64,000 nt of DNA from Stenogyne calaminthoides. Taxonomy: Eukaryota > Streptophyta > Magnoliopsida > Lamiales > Lamiaceae. Below are positions 11,341 to 22,944 of this stretch, piece by piece. A program made the translations under genes and the position numbers. Each line of letters starts with the position of its first letter. Position 1 is the stretch's first letter. The notes beneath the pieces were generated by a model. That model did no database searches and was not told the DNA's origin. It saw only the letters and a program-made list of their open reading frames with translations. The stretch is taken from NCBI GenBank assembly GCA_037126765.1, contig JBBCBC010000001.1:32410804-32474803 (forward strand), in the 5' to 3' direction.

Positions 11341-11838
11341 AAAATAAAAATTCCCGCAAAGCAAAAAAAAATCCTGCAAAATAAAATATCGAACATTAAA
11401 AATATATATTGTGAATATGAAGAAGAAAGAAACACAAGAAAGGGTAGGGAAAAAAATTAAAAATTATAAAATAACAAAAGAAGAGAATGAAATAATGCTT
11501 GTAAAATTGAAATTTATAAAACTTATGTAGTTGATATATATTTTTTAAAATATTTAGATGTGAGGTTGAAACTAAGTTTAAAGTTAGAGTTAATGAGATT
11601 AGATAAATTTTGATTTGAGCTGTCAGAACGGGCCGGCGGGTCGAGCCGACCTACAACCCACTTTAACCCATATTTTTTGTGGATTTTGGCCGGCCGACCC
11701 ATTGCGGGCTTGGGTCGAGAACTACTCAACCCAATCCAATCCATAGCGGGTATTGGGTTTAGCGGGCTAGCCCACACGCTTTTTATATAAATTTTTTTTA
11801 CATGTATTGTTTATAATAAATTTTAGAGTAGGTTTTCG
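11341..11838. other. AT-rich DNA with a GC-rich hAT-like terminal motif
   Basis: Mostly AT-rich with no gene. 11,620-11,785 holds GC-rich repeats of the GCGGG / GGCCGGC / CAACCC type resembling subterminal regions of plant hAT elements. A related stretch is at 46,910-47,090, and both are flanked by similar AT-rich sequence. I cannot define ends. The open frame at 11,523-11,777 shows no domain. Confidence 0.35.
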
Positions 11839-11934
11839 GTGAAAATTGTTAAGACATATTAGTTTGTACGAGTAATGGTATAATTTTATAAGTGTAATGG
11901 TATCAATTTCATAGTATGAACATGTTTCACTTGA
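11839..11934. mobile_element. Short MITE copy or remnant
   Basis: The right end, ATTTCATAGTATGAACATGT, is the inverted terminus of the family whose longer member is at 52,050-52,347. The left end (GTGAAAATTGTT) is only weakly complementary. Confidence 0.45.
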
Positions 11935-12882
11935 TAGTTTGTGTAAATTTGAAGCAACATATGAACAATGTCTTGATAAATAATAAAAACAAACAAAGTT
12001 TACAATAAATTTAAAGATTAAGCAACAATATCCACAAATAGTCGTAATAAATAAAATGTTTTTTTATATGTTGTGTGCTTAAATGAGAAATAAATTATTT
12101 TTTGTATTTATGTGTAATATCCGAGTCCCTCATTATAATTATTATACGATATTCGTTAAACATTGTAGGTGCTTCGTATTAATTAGGTGTTATTCGAATT
12201 TATATCTCATTCTTCTTTAGTTTAAAATTTCAGGGATTCGAAGTTTTATAGTTGATAGGTATAAATTATAAACTTCCATATTATATAGTTGTCATTAAGA
12301 AAAAAAAGAGTTAAGTGTTAATATTTAAATGTTATTAAATAACATGCCGTAAGTTTATAAAAATGTGTCTCTGTTTAATATATTTCATGCATTTCGTGCA
12401 TTTTATATTTTTACGTGTTAATATAATTTATGTTGTTTTGGCGATTCCGTAATATTTATCTTGCGTGTACTTGTTTTAAAGGTTGAGTTATTTTTTATGC
12501 TAATATGTGATTAATTGTGAGAAAACCCTAGTATAATTTAGTAGGACTCTAGTCCTATTTGGGTGCCCAATGCAAATTATTTGGTTGGTATAATTAAATG
12601 TATTTATTCATGATTAGTAATATTGAGTGATTAGAAAATTAAATTTGTAAAAGATGATTAATTACTTACATACGGGTGAATATAATGTATAAATGCTAAT
12701 TAATATATATGGGTTTATATATGCGTAGATATATATATATATATATTCTCACAATAGTTTAGCATTAATAATACAATAATAATAATATATAAAGTTAGTA
12801 ATAGTAGTGGTTAAACTAAAAATAAATAAAAATTGGAGAGTGTTTCATAACTAAGGCAAGTGTGAGGCGGTGTGGAGCGGTT
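11935..12882. other. AT-rich non-coding DNA
   Basis: No gene seen. TGTAATATCCGAG at 12,114 resembles the start of some Ty3/gypsy LTRs, but I could not find a matching end, binding site or coding region. A short TA run lies at 12,728-12,747. Confidence 0.4.
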
Positions 12883-13215
12883 GGATTCCTCTGTGCCAAA
12901 ATAGGGTGTTCCACCCATGTTCCATATCTTTTAAATTTGACACATGTCCAATGTTTTAATTATTTAAAATTCTAAACTCTATATCCTAAATTATGAACCC
13001 TAAACCCTAAATAATGAATCATTTGGGCCGGGTGAATCATGAACCACTTGGGTCGGGTTAAGTCCGGGTCAGGTAACAGAAAAAACTGGAAACAAGAAAT
13101 TTTTTTAAAAAATATTAATATTTTTTTAGATTTTAAATAATTAAAATGAGACAGATGTCAAATTGAGAGGTTATGGTAAAGAGGTGGAATACCCAACTTC
13201 GGAACAGAGGAATCC
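12883..13215. mobile_element. MITE with long terminal inverted repeats
   Basis: The left end GGATTCCTCTGTGCC is inverted at the right end as GGAACAGAGGAATCC, with complementarity continuing imperfectly for about 90 bp (for example TTTGACA..TGTC and TTAATTATTTAAAAT). It has no ORF. The core (about 12,985-13,080) carries telomere-like CCCTAAACCCTAA and a module with CATGAACCACTTGGGTCGGG shared with the hairpin element at 46,200-46,700. No clear target-site duplication. Confidence 0.75.
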
Positions 13216-13370
13216 GTGCGGGGTATTGTGTATATATATCCTAACCTCTATCCATTGGAAATATAAACACACAGACATAAGTTGGTTGTGATGGGGAATT
13301 AACCGAAGAAAGAAAAAGAAAACACGGAGGAAGAAAAGAGGATCTATAGGGTAAGCTCATATTCTCCGTG

Positions 13371-13658
13371 GCTCAATTTGGATGGATGAGTTTGGAAATT
13401 CATGGGTTTCACACATAAATTATATTTTTCAATAGATTTACAAATACTTAGATGTGAGAGTTTAGAAAAGAGAGTGAAGGGGGAGAGGAGGAAGGAGTGA
13501 AGATGAGGAAATTTCACAAATGACTAGGTTTTGATGAGGATTTGAAATCTCTCCATTTTAAACTAGCTTCTCAAATCTAAGTATTTATAAATTCATTGGA
13601 GAGTGATGATTTGTGTGTGAAATCCATGGATTTCAAATTTATCCATCTAAATGGAGCA
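13371..13658. mobile_element. MITE, about 290 bp
   Basis: The left end GCTCAATTTGGATGGATG and the right end (reverse complement GCTCCATTTAGATGGATA) form inverted repeats. They extend imperfectly through the TTTCACACA and AAATACTTAGAT motifs, about 100 bp on each side. It is non-coding, and no certain target-site duplication is seen. Confidence 0.7.
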
Positions 13659-14786
13659 TATAATTCTTTTGGCGTGTAATATATGAATTAACTACTTACG
13701 CTATTATATCATTTGATTTATTTGATATGTAGATTTAATTTTCTTGTATTTAATTGTATAGTCCCTATATTAGATTAATTTGAAAATGGTGTGTGCAGTA
13801 GTAATTTGTGAGCAGTTGGATTATAGAGAAATGAATTATTAAGCTCATATTAGGTGCTTAAATTGAATTGTAGGATTTGGTTTATTTAAGTGATAATTAA
13901 AGAAATTAATTGAACTAAAGGAGTTGATGGCTTGGTGGTTATAGTGATATCTTTGGTGATTGGTTTACTTAAAGTATGGTTGATTAAATAATATTAAATG
14001 TTTTATTTAACAAGCAGTTGAAAAATAATTAGGAAAATAAGTATAATAAAAGAAAACGGACTTCTATGTTAATAATTTAATAATTTTGAGTGTTATTTAT
14101 AGTTTACTTTTATAAGATTTGATAGAAAAAGACGATAAAGGGGATTAAGAGCTCGAGTCATCAACCCTTCTTGGATTTCAGGTAAGTAGAAATTCATTTG
14201 CAACTACAATGCATAAACATAGTATTATGTGATTAAGTTATGTGTGTAATTGATAATATGTGGATTTATGTGAATTGTGAGATATCTTATGTTGCATTGC
14301 ACTTCATTATGCATATCATGCATTATCATGAGATGAGATTTGATCAGATTGTGTGTGTGTGTTGGCCACTAATTATATACCGAGGGCGGAAGGGGCGACC
14401 TAGAGATATGGCGACCAGGGAGACCCAGGCATGGGCCGCCCAGAGTAGGCCACTGTCTTATGTGATTATGTGGAAAAGGTGACCTGGGGATAAGGCGACC
14501 AGGGACACCCAGGCGTGGGCCACCTAGAGTGGGCCAGGGAGCTCTTCCAGGCTTTGAGTGGTTGTGTACATAGATGACGACCTGTTGGACATACCGTGGC
14601 TTATTGTGTTTCCGTTGTTATATGTTGTCGCTTTTGGGATATTTATTATTTTATGTCATGTTATTAGTGCTTGTACGTACTAGTGTGTGTTGGCTTGGAG
14701 TTTGACTGTGAATTGATAGGGTGTCGACTTGGAGTTTGATTGTTAATCGTAGTTGTGTTGGTTTGGGTTGGTTTATTGGTAATTGG

Positions 14787-14788
<2 letters not shown>
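13659..14788. other. AT-rich non-coding DNA with a two-copy GC-rich duplication
   Basis: No gene recognised. At about 14,390-14,537 a GC-richer unit of roughly 85 bp occurs twice. Each copy has GGCGACCAGGGA-ACCCAGGC-TGGGCC. The short open frame at 14,240-14,482 overlaps this duplication and has no domain. Confidence 0.5.

Positions 14789-14832
<44 letters not shown>
14789..14832. repeat. (TA)n microsatellite at the left EPRV end
   Basis: Uninterrupted TA repeat abutting the broken end of the viral reverse transcriptase. Confidence 0.95.
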
Positions 14833-14835
<3 letters not shown>

Positions 14836-15462
14836 AGGATGTCATCAATATAGACAATAATAAAATCGCTATAGGGATTAAAAATATCATTCATAATTTG
14901 CTTAAATTCTGAAGGAGCATTCTTAAGACCGAAAGACATAACAGTCCATTTGTAATGACCAAATGGAACATTAAAGACAGTTTTATATCTATCAGGTTTA
15001 TTAATCTGAATTTGCCAAAAACCTGATTTTAAATCAAATTTAGAGAAGACAGGAGCATTGACTAATCTGTCAAGAAGATCTTTCTTATTAGGAATAGGGT
15101 GTCTAATCCATTTTAAAACTTATTAAGAGGTTTATAATTAATAACTAATCTAGGAACTCCGTGTTCCTGTTCTGAATGCTTATTAACATAGAAAGCAGTA
15201 CAAGACCAAGGGGATTTAGAAGGAGTAATAAGCTTATTCTGTAATAAGGAAGATATTTCATTTTTGCATAACTCTAAATATTCAGAATTCATTTGACAAG
15301 GTCTAGACTTAGTCGGGATTTTATTCTCTTTGAAGTCTTCCTCATAAGGAAGAGAAACTATATGTTTTTTTCTATCCCAAAAAGCATTAGGAGAATCATT
15401 GCAAATTTCAATCGAAAATTTATTATTTAAAAGTATGATTTTATCCTGAAGCTTAGGACTCT
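14833..15462 (-). pseudogene. EPRV reverse transcriptase, N-terminal two thirds
   Basis: RNA/DNA-dependent DNA polymerase domain of a caulimovirid. Recognisable motifs in order are a Pro-rich entry (KSRPCQMN), TPSKSPWSCTAFYVNK, PRLVINYKPLNK, FSKFDLKSGFWQIQI, FGHYKWTVMSFGLKNAPSEF and the catalytic YIDDIL. A one-base frameshift falls near 15,120, just after NYKPLNK. The sequence breaks off at the YIDD motif where the TA repeat begins. The remaining third is found inverted at 38,586-38,888. Non-functional. Confidence 0.9.
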
Positions 15463-15964
15463 TTAATCTATTATTAATAGTAATAGAATTAAGCTCATCT
15501 TTAAGAAAATTGATTTGACAATTTTTTTATTGTTAATTTGATCTTGAATCGAATTAAGAACCTTACGAATAGGTTTAGTAATAAACTTAAAAGTAATAGG
15601 TTTACCATTATAGGTACCTGTAATACCCCCTTCACTGACAAAGGTAAGAGGATAAATTTTAAAAAGAAAAGGAAGACCAATAATCATTTGACTAGTATTG
15701 TCTTCGGCAATAAGAAAGTCATTAGAAATACAACAACCATCAACACAAACATAAGCATTTTTAAGCTTATAATTAAATTTTTAAAAAACCACCACCTGCA
15801 TGAGAAAGGGAGTGAGTAGTTTTTTCAAAGAACTTAGTAGGAATTATTCCTAGTTGTATGACACTTAAGTCAGCATCACTATTAATCATAGCGACAAAAT
15901 CTTTCTTATAAGAGTTATTTATAAGAAGAGAAATCTTGGTATACCATTTTTGAGATATAATCAT
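15463..15964 (-). pseudogene. EPRV aspartic protease with a lost active-site Asp
   Basis: This is the protease that would cleave the viral polyprotein. The segment has the family context FVAMI-x6-LSVIQ followed by IPTKFFEKTTHSLS and, further on, the flap and C-terminal part IGLPFLFKIYPLT. The expected catalytic triplet D-S/T-G reads N-S-D, so the catalytic Asp and the Gly are both changed. A frame break separates the N-terminal part (15,773-15,964) from the C-terminal part (15,463-15,687). This matches a decayed copy. Confidence 0.82.
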
Positions 15965-16584
15965 GTTAATAGTAGATAAATGATTTTTATCAATATTAAC
16001 ATTACTACTAGAATCAAAGAATTGAGAAAGAGTAGTTGAGCTAGTTTCACTATCTTCAATTTTCCCTTTTCCTTTCTCAATGAAAGAAAGACGAATAGAA
16101 AGGCCAGAATTCTGGTTTTGGAGTTATTAATCTCATGAACTAAATCATTAATAGTCACGGGATTATTTTTAATATTCTTAAGACGAAGAAGTTTTTCTAA
16201 TTCACCCATATTATAATAATTATTATCAATCTTATTAGAAAGACTAGTTTTATTATTTTCCTCATTCTTATAAGAAGAATCATGCACTTGTTCAATGATT
16301 TTATCTCTTAAACCAGAATCTTTAATTTGTTTAAGAAATTCTAAAATGTTATTATCAGTCAAGACACTAATATTCATATCTTGAAATTGACTCATAAGTT
16401 TATAATACTCATTATCAATATTATTATCAGTATTACTAATACAGTTAAGGCAAGACTTTCCAAGCATACAATCATTGCATTTATCCTTATCAGACTTAAC
16501 AGAAACTTCATCATCAGATGTAGATTCAATAGAAGAGTAGCCATTATAAGACTTTTCTGATTCTGAATCAGTATTAGAATTCAT
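15961..16584 (-). pseudogene. EPRV polyprotein linker between coat protein and protease
   Basis: A 207-residue open frame. The N-terminal part is rich in Ser, Asp and Glu and holds a Cys cluster (CNDCMLGKSCLNC, about residues 37-49). The middle is Asn/Lys-rich. The last 40 residues become hydrophobic because the frame has shifted. In related viruses this stretch lies directly behind the coat-protein zinc finger. The role is structural or unknown. Confidence 0.6.
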
Positions 16585-16629
16585 GACAATTTTAAAAAGA
16601 GTTTCTTTGAGCTCATCATTAATATCAAG

Positions 16630-17800
16630 ATTTTAATCTTGTCTTTAGCATAACACTGATTAGCATAATGACCAGGCCTATTACATTTTTTTACAAATAA
16701 TTGTATTATATTTTTTTCTTTTTAAAGAATTTTCTTTTATTTTTATCATGTTCATAATCTTTTTCTTTATCTTTATTCTGTTTATTATTAGAATAATATT
16801 TTCTTTTCTTATAAGTAGATTTATGTTTAAAATCTATTTTATTAGTGTTAGACAAACTATTTTTAGAATTAGGATTATCTAATCCAAATTGGTCACATAA
16901 TTGACCCAATTGTTTTCTTTCCAAAAGATTGTCATTTTTAATATGATTTCTTAATTTAAGTTCATTACAAAGATTTAATCCTTCCTGAACACAAGTGCTA
17001 ATGATTTGACCAAAAGTATAAGACTCATAATAAATAGAATCAGAGTCTCTTCTAAGAATTGTCTTAACTCTTTCAGCAAATAAATGAGGAAGACCATCAA
17101 CAAATTTATTCTTCCAAATATCCTGATTACATTTAGGAATCTCATAAATTCGAGACAATAAAGTATCTTTGTACCATTTGAAATCAGTAAGAGTTTTACA
17201 CTTCATGTTTAAAAGAAGAGTTCTAGTATTTTCATATTTATTGGTATACTTACCAGTAAAATGATCTAAAATAGTAAGAACCAGAGAATAAACAACATTA
17301 GGTTTAGTCTCACCATTTTCTGATTTAACAGAAGTAGGAATGTCATTTCTATTATGGGGAGTTAAATAATTATGACACCAGCCTTTAAGCTGACCAGTAA
17401 AACCCACAGTAATAGCCTGTGCAGTATTAACATCATTATTACCACTAGTTCTACAGGCAGAACTATACATAAGCATACGATGACATTGAGGGAAAATATG
17501 ATTATCACTCCCACCATCAATATTCCATTCATAAATACTTTTTCCAGAATAAGAATTACTGAAAAAGTTTTTCTGTTCTTCATGAAGAACATCCATAGGA
17601 GTAGGTCTCTTATAATAGTAATTAGACATGGTAGGTCTATCAGCCCATTTTATTTTATTAATACTATAAGTATTAATATTACTCGAACAACCAATATCAA
17701 GGGGTTGAGTAATATGACTATCATCTAAGTCATCATCTAAAGCCAAAATATTAAGATTGTTAAATTTTTCATTAATGAGTTTTTCAAGATCAGACACAGA
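16630..17800 (-). pseudogene. EPRV coat protein with CCHC zinc finger
   Basis: The capsid domain is recognisable from SGKSIYEWNIDG, HRMLMYSSACR, VGFTGQLKGWCHNYLT and KWYKDTLLSRIYEIPKC. These are conserved landmarks in caulimovirid coat proteins. A Lys/Asn-rich basic C-terminus follows (KRKFFKKKK), then a zinc finger CKKCNRPGHYANQC (about 16,640-16,690) that lies in a shifted frame because of one extra A in a homopolymer. The open frame at 16,706-17,797 covers 363 residues and begins without an ATG, since it was part of a polyprotein. Confidence 0.82.
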
Positions 17801-18486
17801 AGCCTCAGATTAAAATCTTTTATCTCAATAGGAGACTGAATAGACGAAGCAGTTTTAATAATAACATTATCATTAATATTATTATAATTTTCAAATTTAT
17901 TCTGAGAATCAATCTTAGAGATGATTTTATCAACTTTATCATGTAAAGAAATAATTTCTTCTCCAAGAATAGAAAGATAAAGATTACAAAAATTATTTTG
18001 TTCAATCATTTGATTAACATGGTTAACAGTGATTTGTAAAACATCATTTTTCGTAATTCTGGAGAATGGAAGAAAATTAAATATCCTGCCCATTTTCTCA
18101 ATTTGAAAAGGAACATGAGGAGGGTAAACAGATTTTTGTATTCCTCCAGAAATAATTTTATAATCACGTTCAATAACTGAAATATAGTTAATATAAAAGG
18201 TTTTAATAAACCAAGGAACATAACAAGTAATTTCATTATGCTTTTCACAGAATTTATAAAAATTGTCAACAAAATAATCTAAATCATCTTTTGAGAATGA
18301 ATTGAAATACCAAATTCTAAAATTATCCCATTTAGGATTATTAAACTCATTATTAATATGAGTTCTAGTTGAGGAACCTTTAGAAAAATCTAAAAAGTTT
18401 ATAATATTCATAAAATTACATTTTAAAGTTACAATCCGAAATAGTTTCTTGATCAATACCATCTTTATGAATAATGTTGTTTTCAT
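17737..18486 (-). pseudogene. EPRV region between movement and coat proteins
   Basis: A 249-residue frame with aromatic-rich motifs (WDNFRIWYFNSF, CYVPWFIKTFY) and then a predicted helical segment with HVNQMIEQNNFCNLYLSILG and HDKVDKIISKI heptads that could form a coiled coil. Related polyproteins carry a similar segment between movement and coat proteins. A frameshift near 17,815 separates it from the coat protein. Precise function unknown. Confidence 0.6.
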
Positions 18487-19475
18487 TAATAATTATTCTC
18501 TCATTATTGTAATTATTTATTTTACAAAAAATATTTTCTCTATAAGAGGAAGTCGAAACCCTAGAGTCAGAAGGTAATTCTACCTCATAATCCAAAGGAG
18601 ATATGAAAGAATGACTAGACATAGATCTAGAATAAGAAGTTGAATGTCTTCTTTGATTATTTTGAAAACCAATACTAATAATACCATCATTACTTTGAGT
18701 AATATGTTGAAAAACACTATTAGTAATAGGAACTTTAGGAACAGATTGTTCTATAATCCAATTTTCAGGAAAAATAATTTCTTCCCATTTAATGGATCTT
18801 TTGGTAGTAATGTTTGATTTACCAAAATTAGTTTTAATAAGAATAGTCTCATTATTATCTTTTTCAATTCTTTTACACATAGGATTTAGTGTAAATAAAG
18901 GTTTATAATAAATACGATAACATATACACATAACTTTAGTACCTGGTATGTAATTATAACCATGAGTTTTAACATTTAATGTTAACGCTTCAAGAATATT
19001 ACTATCAGATAAAGATAGAGATAAATTAGGATAAATTAGGTCCTAAAACCAAGCTGGACTTTATAATTCCCATCAGGGATTGTTTCCAGTTAAGACTTCT
19101 GCCATCTCTAAGAGAAGCTAGAAAGCTTTCTGGTAAGCCATTTAAGGTAAGTGGTCTAAAAGCGACCTGAAGCATCCAATATGTAAGAACTTATGAGTTC
19201 TTTTGTAAGGTAAAATATCATTTTTACTAAGTAATTTAATAACCATCTCTTCTTCATGAAGAGGTATAGATAATTCAATGGTTTTAACAATTTGTTAAAA
19301 ACCTAGCTTTTCAAAAGCTCCTAATTTATAAACCATTTTAGGTTCAATTTTAGGAATGATCCATTTATTTAATAAATCTAAATTTTCAGGAATATCATAC
19401 TCCTGAGTCATACTGTTTTTGACAGTATCCTTTAATCGGAACAGATTCATAAGAATCAAAGTTGTATTGAATCAT
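18416..19475 (-). pseudogene. EPRV movement protein, disrupted
   Basis: This is the cell-to-cell movement protein of the 30K type. The C-terminal half is open (18,416-18,931) with PMCKRIEKDNNETILIKTNFG and KRSIKWEEIIFPENW, characteristic of caulimovirid movement proteins. The N-terminal half, from a likely ATG at 19,475 about 30 bases after the primer binding site, has a frameshift within about 80 bases and several stops. No function is expected. Confidence 0.75.
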
Positions 19476-19503
19476 TGACCATATAACTAAACATACTCTA
19501 CTC

Positions 19504-19520
19504 TAATGGCTCTGATACCA
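19504..19520 (-). promoter_or_regulatory. EPRV tRNA-Met primer binding site
   Basis: The minus strand reads TGGTATCAGAGCCATTA. The first 14 bases match the complement of the plant initiator tRNA-Met 3' end. It marks position 1 of a caulimovirid genome and confirms the minus orientation. Confidence 0.9.
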
Positions 19521-19612
19521 TAAAACTATAGGATCGTGCAAAGATCTATATCAATAGTATCCTGTGGATATTTTATAAACACAAATAGGAAGTTACTGGG
19601 AAATTTCATAGT

Positions 19613-19711
19613 CTATGAGTTAACCTGAAAAAAGCTTTTACACCCACAAACGCTTGCGCCAATTTATCGGCATTACGGCCAAAAGGGCTAGCCCACATGG
19701 TTAACTCATAG
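19613..19711 (-). promoter_or_regulatory. EPRV leader hairpin
   Basis: Perfect 13-bp inverted repeat: CTATGAGTTAACC at 19,613-19,625 and its complement at 19,699-19,711, with a 73-base loop. It lies about 90 bases upstream of the primer site in the viral direction. Caulimovirid pregenomic leaders form a large hairpin here that supports ribosome shunting. Confidence 0.65.
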
Positions 19712-19924
19712 ATATCACTAGAAAGCTCACACATATTGGTTAAACCAACTCTACCTTCTGATATATCAAATTACAGATCAAAATAGGAATATAATTTCAA
19801 ATACACATGATGGTAGAGTATAGTTAAGTCAGGTCATGATTCAATACAAGAAACTTAGCCGACCATTAAGGCGGCAACAACAGTAAATATAATAAAAACA
19901 TAATATAAACCGAAGATAAAAAAA

Positions 19925-21536
19925 TATATTGTCAGAATTTAGAGGCACGTAAACACTTAATACATGCGCAGCGGAAATAAACAGTTCACCAACAACGAAC
20001 AATTAATTGCATAATTAAATACGTGTAAACATAAAGAGAAACCTTACAGTAAATTGTACACATATTTCTCTACTATGGTATCCACGTAATCCCCAATCAC
20101 GAACTTGCCCAGATTTGCCAGCGTTGAATCCCGATATGAATTTGCTAGGAAAATTCTAACTCTAGATCTTATGGAGAGAATAATGAATTAACGTTGTTTG
20201 TGAATTCCCAAGAGCTTATATATATAGGGAGAGGCTCAGCTTAAATCTTAAGCTAAACTGATTGGGAAATAAAATCCCTAATCTTATAAAATAAATCTCT
20301 TAGATTTATTTCCCATATATAAAATCTCTACGGATTTAATTCTCATGTATATCAAATCTCTATGGATTTGATTCCATATATATTAAATCCTATAATAATA
20401 TTCCATATATTATTATTAGGAATCCTATTTAATTAAATCCAATTTAATTAAACATTAATAATAATTAATTCCAAATTAATCTATTATTAATTAATTCTCC
20501 ATAAATTAAATATTAAATCTAATTTACCATTTAATCAACCAACTATAATCCGTAAAAGGGAACTACTTGTTGTGTGACCCATAGGCCCTCATATATCGAG
20601 CGATTAGTCAAACTAACGGTCTTAATTGAACCCTAGACAATAAATCAGACGTTCTCAATATATGAGGTACGTTGCGAGAAACATGCAACTACCAGTAACT
20701 GAAGCATGGGCTATTACGATTTCTTCCTTTCATTTGCGAATACTCGATTAAGTCTTGAACATGAGGAAGTGTCTATTGAAATAACTTAATCATATTATCT
20801 CTAATCACTAATTGATCATGTATGTCATACTTAGCCACAAAGTCTAAGTTGACGTGCATCGGTCGATGACTTTGATCCAATTATGATGAGAAGATGAGTA
20901 TTCTCTCTAAATCCACATTGAGGAATGAATCCAATTCTTGGCTCAACTACCACTCACATGCACTTCGTGATGAACTCAATCCAAGTCATATCTACCCATA
21001 GACGGGTGCAAGCATCGGTCATGGTCAAAGTTCATCACTCCACACATGTCGAGCGTATTGACCTCAAGTCAAAGGAGTATCACATCGCTGCCACTAACCG
21101 AGACACCCGTAGACAAATATTGTGGACTTACATCAAACGGTTTCGTATGGGTATGCCAATACCCTCTAAGGTATTTGTGCATCCATCATGAGATACCTAG
21201 TATCTCATAGTAAGTGAGATCTTACTACACTCTCTAAGAGTATGATGCAGATCGCACACCAATCTCAATTGCATCATCAAATCCCCTTCTTGATGATCCT
21301 TGATCTGGCTATTTGAGAATCATGTTTAAGTCATCTGAGTTCTCACAACCTCAATGACAACAACGACCCATGGGACCACTTGTACGAATAAATGCAAACA
21401 ATCAAACATAATATTCAAACAAGTGTATTGTCATACATTAATATTAAATGAACTATAATATTAAATCAAACTGAATATCATCGAGTATTATGTCCTTACA
21501 ATAGATTGTCTCTAGAACACTAACACTAACATATAT
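19925..21536 (-). mobile_element. Solo LTR of the CopD family, with TSD TATAT
   Basis: The LTR itself is 19,930-21,531 (1,602 bp), TGTCAGAATTT...CACTAACA, with TATAT on both sides (19,925-19,929 and 21,532-21,536). There is no primer site or internal sequence, so it is what remains after LTR-LTR recombination. It splits the viral intergenic region. Orientation follows the CopD 5' LTR. A TATA-like box lies near 20,218-20,227. Confidence 0.92.
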
Positions 21537-21669
21537 ACCTTTAGATTGCAACCATAAACAAGAACCCACAAAAATATACAAGGTTCAAAGGAAATACACA
21601 CAAGGAGGTAGAGAGAGAAAGAGAGGGGCGAGTAAAACTCAAGCGTACCTGTAAAAAGAAAATTCAAAC

Positions 21670-21679
21670 CTATTTAAAG
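21670..21679 (-). promoter_or_regulatory. Candidate EPRV TATA box
   Basis: The minus strand reads CTTTAAATAG within the viral intergenic region, downstream in the viral direction of the as-1-like site. A pyrimidine-rich stretch (CTCTCTTTCTCTCTC) follows, typical of plant virus leaders. Confidence 0.55.
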
Positions 21680-21814
21680 ACGAAAGAGCCGGACATGAAA
21701 CCTCGGATTTCAAAACAAAAAAGAAACAGTGCGGAAAAAACAAAACCGCAAAAGTCAAAAAGTAAAAAGATTAAATAGTAATTACTATTCCAGAACAATA
21801 CTTTGCCTGTAAGG

Positions 21815-21831
21815 TGACGTATGCAATGACG
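21815..21831. promoter_or_regulatory. as-1-like element, two TGACG motifs
   Basis: TGACGTATGCAATGACG on the plus strand. The two TGACG motifs are 12 bp apart, start to start, the same spacing as the as-1 element of the CaMV 35S promoter, which binds TGA-type bZIP factors. It lies about 135 bp upstream of the candidate TATA box. Confidence 0.65.
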
Positions 21832-21913
21832 AATTTTTATTCGTTATTTTCTGTAATCATATCTTGCATAATATGATTAAGTCTTTAAGCTTTTAAATCG
21901 CCATTAAAGAGAC

Positions 21914-22944
21914 TTACTTCTTCAGGAGCATAAGTGTCTCCTTAAAATCTGTCAATTGATCACAGTCATTAAACCATCCTTCATTTCTTTTGTATGAAGC
22001 TTCAATCAATGGAATCCCTTCTTCTAGAACTCTGATCTTTTTTCTAAGAATTTTGAGATAATTATTATTTTTAATAACATTGTTTTCATTATCAATGAGA
22101 ATATCAGAAGGAGTTCTCCAGATATTGTAATGTAGTCCTCCTGTATCATTCAAGAGGTAGAATAATCTAGAACGAATTATTCCATGATGAAATCCCATCC
22201 TTCTATTGATACGGATGTAAAGAAACCATGTGGATAGGATCCTTTCATAATTACTTTTTATCTTTAACTCTCTCTTTAAGAGAGTGTTTAAACAAGTCAA
22301 AGCTTCCGTGTAAAGAGAGATCTTGGCAATCTTCGTTTGGATCCTGAGCGTCCTGAAGATCAGAACCAGATAACATGGAAGCATCAGATTTTGAATCTGA
22401 AAAATCAATATCTCCCAGTAGATCATTTTTAATCAGATCCATATACCGATTGATAATTTTCTCTTTAGAGAGAATACCTAAATACTTCTTAGAGTATTCT
22501 GAAAAGGAAGAAAGGGTATTAGGAGCATGGTCCTCAATACTCTTTTTGTAAAAATCCATTTTGGATTTAATCCTATCAATATTTTCTTGAATAGGTAGTT
22601 CATCGGAACTTGGTGTAAGAATATTAAGATTATTCCAAAATCTTGTGGAATAAATCCTCCATAAACAAGGAATACCAGTTTCAGTGTAACCAAATTCTGG
22701 TTTCCATTTCCAGACCCATGGGAGTCCTGAATCAATGAAAAACATACAAATGGTTTTACCACTTGTATTGTGAGACTTAAGAGAAGAGGATACTATAGAG
22801 TATTCTTCTAAGAGAGGTTTGACCTCTTCTGGCAAAATATTTGCCATGACACCAAAAGTTTCCCACCAGGAAAAAAACCAATTAGGAATTTGATTCCTTC
22901 CAATATTCTCACACAATTTTATCAGCCAAATATGAGAATGCTTG
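21914..22944 (-). pseudogene. EPRV 3' ORF, C-terminal part
   Basis: Continuation of the ORF after RNase H. The frame 22,251-22,916 has Trp-rich motifs (IPNWFFSWWETFG, GLPWVWKWKPEFGYTETGIP) and continues to the left in a different frame (21,914-22,426) with GFHHGIIRSRLFYLLND and GLHYNIWRTPSDILID, so one frameshift lies between about 22,251 and 22,400. CopA interrupts this ORF at 22,945. The upstream portion is at 37,473-37,810. Unknown function, but this long segment is found in related endogenous viruses. Confidence 0.75.

Noticed and set aside
12985..13020. Interstitial telomere array (CCCTAAA)
   Set aside because: Only about two degenerate units, part of a MITE core and repeated in another MITE. 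Not an array.
12114..14788. A Ty3/gypsy LTR beginning TGTAATATCC
   Set aside because: No matching terminus, primer site, polypurine tract or coding region was found. The start motif alone is too weak.
14664..14939. Frames encoding (Ile-Tyr)n runs
   Set aside because: They are translations of a TA microsatellite. Only the viral MSFGLKNAPSEF to YIDDIL part upstream is real.
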